A DNA stretch of 64,000 nucleotides from Bacillus sp. FJAT-22090 (lineage in GTDB: Bacteria > Bacillota > Bacilli > Bacillales_A > Planococcaceae): positions 3,596,154 through 3,660,153 of the forward strand of contig NZ_CP012601.1 in assembly GCF_001278755.1 (NCBI RefSeq), written 5' to 3'. Made by a program: the position numbers and the translations under genes. Below, one piece after another: positions 60,104 to 64,000 of the stretch. The notes beneath the pieces are model-generated. The model was given only the letters and a program-made list of their open reading frames with translations. It did not search any database and was not told where the DNA came from. The stretch's first letter is position 1. The number at the start of each line of letters is the position of its first letter.

Positions 60104-60592
60104 ATGACGACGAAGTACGATAAATTAAAAGATACATTACTTGAGCGTTTAAACGAATTGGAACATAGTAGAGATAATAATGAGGAGTTTAATACAACGG
60201 AGTTATCTTTTTATGATAACCATCCTGCCGATAGTGCAACTGATTTAACGCTTCAACATACTCGTTTGGCAATGCAAAAGCATGAAGAGGATGAAATGCA
60301 AGATATAAAAGAAGCACTAGCTGCGATGGAAGAAGGAACATATGGTACTTGCAAAGAATGCTCGAAAGAGATTCCGATGGAAAGATTAGAGGCTGTACCA
60401 ACTGCTTTAACTTGCGTAGAACATGCAAGACAAGAGGTAAATGAGGATATTCGTCCAGTAGAAGAAGATATTCTGAATTCAACTACTGATCAACCGGTGG
60501 AGGATGAAGATCCACGAGTGCGAGATTATTCTAACAGCTTTGAAATATTAGAAGAAGTCGGATCATCGGATACTCCTCAAGATAAACAGTAA
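60104..60592 (+). CDS. TraR/DksA-type zinc finger protein (YteA-like)
   Basis: 162 residues. Coiled N-terminal region (LKDTLLERLNELEHSRDNNE), the conserved ELSFYDNHPADSATDLTLQ, and a DksA-like zinc finger GTYGTCKECSKEIPMERLEA ending TCVEHAR, with three Cys and a His as likely ligands. This is the YteA/YocK group of sporulating bacilli, related to RNA-polymerase-binding DksA but of unproved function. AAAGGAGGAG before ATG 60104. Confidence 0.88.
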   Translation: MTTKYDKLKDTLLERLNELEHSRDNNEEFNTTELSFYDNHPADSATDLTLQHTRLAMQKHEEDEMQDIKEALAAMEEGTYGTCKECSKEIPMERLEAVPTALTCVEHARQEVNEDIRPVEEDILNSTTDQPVEDEDPRVRDYSNSFEILEEVGSSDTPQDKQ

Positions 60593-60595
60593 AAC

Positions 60596-60628
60596 AAAGG
60601 ATGTCCTGTAATTTAGGACGTCCTTTTA
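60596..60628 (+). terminator. Intrinsic terminator
   Basis: AAAGGATGTCCT/AGGACGTCCTTT stem with one wobble, plus T run. Confidence 0.85.
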
Positions 60629-60689
60629 TATGCATATAATTCAACAAAAGTAACCCACTATAGTACACTGAGAGAAAGGAGGTTATCAT

Positions 60690-61079
60690 GTGACTGCTAT
60701 TGTTTTATTTGATGGGGAGTGTAACTTTTGTGATGCAAGTGTTCAATTTGTCATCACAAGAGATCCCAAAGGATTTTTTCAGTTTGCTGCCTTGCAGAGT
60801 GATATAGGAAGGGAACTTAAAATAAAGCATCTTATTCCTGAAAAGCTGAATAGTGTTTTAGTAATTGAAGATAATACAGTATATGATTCCTCCGACGCTG
60901 CAATTTTTATATGTAAACATTTAAATGGGCTATGGAAGGTTTTTTATGTTTTTAAGATTATTCCCAAGACATTTAGGGATATTCTGTATAAATTTGTTGC
61001 GAATAATCGGTATAAATGGTTTGGCAAAAAAGAAAGCTGTACAATTCCGTCTCCTGAAATGAGAAATCGATTTTTATGA
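60690..61079 (+). CDS. yuxK: DCC family thiol-disulfide oxidoreductase
   Basis: 129 residues. DUF393 signature FDGECNFCDASVQFVITRDP with Asp8-Gly-x-Cys11-x-x-Cys14, then RDILYKFVANNRYKWFGKKE. Thioredoxin-like small redox protein, same size as B. subtilis YuxK. GTG start fixed by AAAGGAGG and by an out-of-frame ATG two bases earlier. The ferredoxin-NADP reductase follows 25 bp later. Confidence 0.92.
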   Translation: MTAIVLFDGECNFCDASVQFVITRDPKGFFQFAALQSDIGRELKIKHLIPEKLNSVLVIEDNTVYDSSDAAIFICKHLNGLWKVFYVFKIIPKTFRDILYKFVANNRYKWFGKKESCTIPSPEMRNRFL

Positions 61080-61104
61080 GATAAAAATAGAGGTGCTTAG
61101 TACT

Positions 61105-62085
61105 ATGAACAGTGAAATGTATGACGTTACTATTATTGGTGGAGGTCCGACCGGATTATTTGCTTCATTCTATGGAGGACTACGTGGCCTTAAGGTGAAA
61201 ATAATCGATAGTTTACCGCAGCTTGGTGGACAGTTAATGGAGCTTTATCCTGACAAATATATATACGATATTGGAGGGCTTCCAAAAATTCTAGCTAGAG
61301 ACTTAATAGCAAACTTGGAGGAACAGGCTGCTTATAGCAATCCAACAATTTGCCTAGAGGAAACGGCAACATCTCTTGAGAGATTCAACGATCATTTTAA
61401 ATTAACGACGGATAAAGAGGTGCATTTTACCAGAACTATTTTACTTACTTCTGGCATCGGTTCGTTCCAACCTCGTAAATTAAATGTTCCAGGAGCTGCA
61501 GAATATGAAGGGAAAAATCTTCACTACAAAGTAAAGAACTTACAGGATTTTAAAGATTCTACTGTACTTGTGTTAGGTGGCGGAGATTCTGCGTTGGATT
61601 GGTCCTTAATGCTTGAAGATGTAGCTACTAGCGTAACTATTTGTCATCGCAGAGAGTTTACAGCCCATGAAATGACTGTTCAACAACTGAAAAATTCAAA
61701 GGTGCATATAAAGACACCTTTTGGAATTAAAGAATTAGTTGGAGATGGTGATTCCATTCAAGAGGTTGTAATCGTTGCAAAAGATAAATCTGAACAACGA
61801 ATCCCAGTTGATCATGTCCTTGTCAATTATGGAAATGTAGCATCACTAGGGCCTTTGAAGAATTGGGGTCTCACGATGCAAAAAAATTCGGTAGTTGTGA
61901 ATGAAAAAATGGAAACGAACATGGAAGGGATATATGCTGCAGGGGATGTTTGCACGCATGATGGGAAAGTAAAACTGATTGCAGTAGGATTTGGAGAAGT
62001 ACCCATTGCGATTAGTCATATTAAAGCCTTTATTGACCCAAAATCACGTGTTCAACCTCCACATAGTACAAGTGTTTTTGAATAA
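61105..62085 (+). CDS. Ferredoxin/flavodoxin--NADP+ reductase, YumC type
   Basis: 326-residue flavoprotein of the thioredoxin-reductase-like FNR class, without the CxxC. FAD motif VTIIGGGPTGLFASFYGG, NADP motif VLVLGGGDSALDWSLML with HRREF, and GIYAAGDVCTHDGKVKLIAV near the C-terminus. ATG 61105 matches the family start better than GTG 61093. Bacilli carry two such genes (yumC, ycgT); I cannot tell which this is. It moves electrons between NADPH and ferredoxin or flavodoxin. Confidence 0.93.
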   Translation: MNSEMYDVTIIGGGPTGLFASFYGGLRGLKVKIIDSLPQLGGQLMELYPDKYIYDIGGLPKILARDLIANLEEQAAYSNPTICLEETATSLERFNDHFKLTTDKEVHFTRTILLTSGIGSFQPRKLNVPGAAEYEGKNLHYKVKNLQDFKDSTVLVLGGGDSALDWSLMLEDVATSVTICHRREFTAHEMTVQQLKNSKVHIKTPFGIKELVGDGDSIQEVVIVAKDKSEQRIPVDHVLVNYGNVASLGPLKNWGLTMQKNSVVVNEKMETNMEGIYAAGDVCTHDGKVKLIAVGFGEVPIAISHIKAFIDPKSRVQPPHSTSVFE

Positions 62086-62167
62086 GGTGATTTGTAGATT
62101 TCCAGTAAGCAAAAGAGTAAAGGTTTAAGTAACCAATCCTCTGCTAATGCAATTAAAGAAAATAAAA

Positions 62168-62197
62168 AACACCAAGAGCAATTATTCTCTTGGTGTT
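62168..62197. terminator. Bidirectional terminator
   Basis: AACACCAAGAG/CTCTTGGTGTT stem, 8-nt loop, A run and T-rich tail on either side. Confidence 0.88.
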
Positions 62198-62201
62198 TAT
62201 A

Positions 62202-62576
62202 TTACTTGTAAAAGACTTTGTCGATATTGTATTTTGCTTTCAGTGTGTTGATGGCATATGTTTCGTATATTTCACGATCCATTGCTTCATCCACTACACA
62301 TACGCTAATTTTGTAGACCTCGTCACGATGTTTGATCATCGGAGAAACATTGTCTTCAAAATGTTTTTTAATACGTTGTCTAATTTTACGCGCTTTTCCT
62401 ACGAATAATAGCTCATCGTTTTTGTTATAGAACATGAAGATGCCGCCTTTATCTCGAGGGATTTGGTGAAAGTCGATAAATCCATAAATGGATGGAATTT
62501 CTGGCTCTCCCTCTTTGCGCACTTGTTCACGTTGCGTAATAGTTACAGTTGGTTTTGGTAGTTCGATTTTAATCAT
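62202..62576 (-). CDS. GIY-YIG endonuclease domain protein (YurQ-like)
   Basis: 124 residues. A single GIY-YIG domain like the N-terminus of UvrC: GGIFMFYNKNDELLFVGKAR, RKIRQRIKKHFE, and the metal-binding Glu in MDREIYETYAI. GIY is GIF and YIG is FVG, substitutions seen in family members. Resembles B. subtilis YurQ. A DNA role is likely, activity not proven. Confidence 0.85.
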   Translation of the reverse strand: MIKIELPKPTVTITQREQVRKEGEPEIPSIYGFIDFHQIPRDKGGIFMFYNKNDELLFVGKARKIRQRIKKHFEDNVSPMIKHRDEVYKISVCVVDEAMDREIYETYAINTLKAKYNIDKVFYK

Positions 62577-62720
62577 TCACTCACGTCCTCTTATTGTCTG
62601 GCCTTTAGTCTACCATATTCTCTTAGTAATATCTATTCGGAACAAAAATGAATAATAGCAGGATTAAGCTTTAGAAGTATAGAAATAATAATTATAATTA
62701 AACATTGGAGGAATGTAGAC

Positions 62721-63221
62721 ATGATTAGAAAATTAGAAGACTTTTTAGCAAATTGGAAACATGAGAGTGATTCTACCCTCAAAATACTTGAAACATTAAC
62801 AGATGACTCTTTAAAACAAAAAGTTTACGATGAGGGCAGAACACTGGGGCAACTTGCTTGGCATCTTGTTGTAACGATCGATGAGATGATTGGAAAAACG
62901 GGATTACAATTTACAGCTACACCGCATGACGCACCTAAACCCGAAGCTGCTAAGGAAATAGCCAAGGCATACAAAGATTCAAGTGACGCTATGGTCCGAG
63001 CTATAAAAGAACAATGGACAGATGAAACGTTGTTAGAAGAAAAAGATATGTATGGTCAGGTATGGACGATTGCAAATATCCTACAAGTACTAACTTTTCA
63101 TCAAACACACCATAGAGGTCAAATGACTGTACTTATGCGTCAAGCAGGGCTAGTTATTCCTGGAATGTATGGTCCCTCTAAAGAAGAATGGTTGGCTTTT
63201 GCTGGAGAAGCACCGGAGTGA
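62721..63221 (+). CDS. DinB superfamily protein
   Basis: 166 residues. RTLGQLAWHLVVTIDEMIGK and LTFHQTHHRGQMTVLMRQAG hold the three expected metal-binding histidines (in WHLV and HQTHH). Alone on its transcript, with GGAGG-like site before ATG. Third DinB-fold gene in the window. Probable thiol transferase; substrate unknown. Confidence 0.88.
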   Translation: MIRKLEDFLANWKHESDSTLKILETLTDDSLKQKVYDEGRTLGQLAWHLVVTIDEMIGKTGLQFTATPHDAPKPEAAKEIAKAYKDSSDAMVRAIKEQWTDETLLEEKDMYGQVWTIANILQVLTFHQTHHRGQMTVLMRQAGLVIPGMYGPSKEEWLAFAGEAPE

Positions 63222-63318
63222 GAGTCTAAGTTTCACATGTAGCGTAATTAGTTACCTATATTAGTTGGCTTGTTGACTCCGAAATCGGCAGTACTACTTC
63301 GAACGGAGTTAGTTATTA

Positions 63319-63362
63319 TAAAAGAAAACCGGTAACTCTGTGAAAGGAGTACCGGTTTTCTT
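63319..63362 (+). terminator. Intrinsic terminator
   Basis: AAGAAAACCGGTA/TACCGGTTTTCTT 13-bp stem with T-rich tail. Confidence 0.88.
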
Positions 63363-63375
63363 TAGGGGGAAAATA

Positions 63376-64000
63376 ATGAAAGTATACGACTTGCATTGTG
63401 ACGTATTGTATAAATTGGCAAAAGCAGAAACTCCAATATCCTTTGCGAACTCTTCCTTACTTCAAGCAAATAAAGAAGCACTTGAAGCAGGACAGGTAGC
63501 ACTTCAATTATTTGCTGTGTTTGTGTCAGAAGGCTTTCCTAAAGAAAAGCAATTTATGGAGGCAATTCGCCAAATAGAGTTTTTCTATACGGAAATTGTA
63601 GGAAAACATGATAATGTCGTAGCGATTAATAAGTGGGAGCAGCTAGAAATCCTAAAAGAGGGCCAAATCGGTGCTGTCCTTTCATTGGAAGGCCTCGATA
63701 TGATTGATGGAAATCTTTTGAAATTAAAGTTATTATTATCACACGGAGTTAAATTGGTAGGCCTTACTTGGAATGGAGCAAATGAAGTTGCAGATGGAGC
63801 ATCGGGAAATTCGGGAACAGGCTTAACCTCTTTTGGAGAAACAGTAGTGGATTTATTAAATGAAGAAAATATTATAATTGATGTTTCTCATTTGAGTGAA
63901 AAATCATTTTGGGATGTGTTGCCGAAAGCAAAATGGTTGATGGCGAGCCATTCAAATGCTAGAGCTATATGTGATACGCCAAGAAATTTAACAGATGATC
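63376..64000 (+). CDS. Membrane dipeptidase (peptidase M19), 3' end outside window
   Basis: First 208 codons visible, open to the window edge. Zinc ligands DLHCD (residues about 5-9), the bridging Glu in SLEGLDMIDG, IIDVSHLSEKSFWDV and ASHSNARAICDTPRNLTDD follow the renal-dipeptidase fold. Cleaves dipeptides, often with D-residues, in the cytosol. ATG 63376 with AGGGGGA upstream. Confidence 0.92.
   Translation, partial: MKVYDLHCDVLYKLAKAETPISFANSSLLQANKEALEAGQVALQLFAVFVSEGFPKEKQFMEAIRQIEFFYTEIVGKHDNVVAINKWEQLEILKEGQIGAVLSLEGLDMIDGNLLKLKLLLSHGVKLVGLTWNGANEVADGASGNSGTGLTSFGETVVDLLNEENIIIDVSHLSEKSFWDVLPKAKWLMASHSNARAICDTPRNLTDD

Overview
The window reads as chromosomal DNA of a low-GC, Gram-positive, endospore-forming Bacillales bacterium. 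Protein resemblances (DapH/DapL, YhaQ/YhaP, AdaA/AdaB, MrpABCDEFG, YeeI, YmaF, YuxK, a VmlR-like ABC-F protein) and the TTG/GTG starts behind strong AGGAGG-type ribosome sites point to Bacillaceae or, more likely by overall feel, Planococcaceae (Psychrobacillus/Lysinibacillus-like). No rRNA, tRNA, CRISPR array or prophage was seen. Gene order is that of an accessory-rich but ordinary chromosome, with many short operons separated by good intrinsic terminators.

Layout. 1-1.6 kb: 3' part of a chemotaxis receptor. 1.6-6.6 kb: TetR regulator divergent from a BCCT transporter plus CocE-type hydrolase, then a UPF0316 membrane protein. 6.7-9.9 kb: DUF1801 protein, YeeI (YebC family), a phased 21-bp repeat array, a small secreted protein, a Nudix hydrolase and an unassigned glycosyltransferase-like protein. 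9.9-14 kb (minus): DUF4395 membrane protein, a VmlR-like antibiotic-resistance ABC-F gene behind a clear transcription attenuator, and a two-gene ABC exporter. 14-16 kb: a 49-bp perfect palindrome, then dapH-dapL (lysine/diaminopimelate synthesis). 16-21 kb: a decayed gene, a paralogue of the small secreted protein, asparagine synthase, and the YhaQP-like ABC exporter. 21-23.5 kb: a secreted stalk-domain protein whose 3' end and terminator are split by an intact IS3/IS150-type element.

23.5-30.6 kb is rich in DNA repair: alkA divergent from adaA-adaB, then acetyltransferases, aroD, an RsbR-like STAS protein, a DinB-fold protein and a complete beta clamp (dnaN) far from any dnaA, followed by a second phased repeat array (20-bp period). 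30.8-42 kb holds small regulators and enzymes: GNAT-MarR, an MFS remnant with an M20 amidohydrolase, a TRIC-like channel, YmaF, PadR with a DUF1700/DUF4097 protein, an alkyltransferase-like protein, Nudix, a TipA-type MerR, histidine phosphatase with cupin, and HxlR with a DsbA/YjbH-like protein. 42-47 kb: a DUF4309-GH3 lipobox-less anchored glucosaminidase, a hydrolase, DUF421 protein, Fsr-like MFS and an SRPBCC protein. 47.5-54.3 kb: a stand-alone KdpD-type universal stress protein divergent from the complete mrpABCDEFG Na+/H+ antiporter operon. 54.3-58.3 kb: an MFS gene preceded by a T-box riboswitch on the same strand, then brnQ and a GntR regulator. 58.3-64 kb: HD phosphohydrolase, DUF3052, DinB proteins, a DksA/TraR zinc finger, YuxK, ferredoxin-NADP reductase, a GIY-YIG protein and the 5' part of an M19 dipeptidase.

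The most unusual structures are the two helically phased intergenic repeat arrays (8076-8180 and 30603-30682), the T-box in front of an MFS transporter, the ABC-F attenuator, the ectopic beta clamp, and the pair of paralogous FVVWDG small secreted proteins. All function calls are from reading the sequence; no database search was run.
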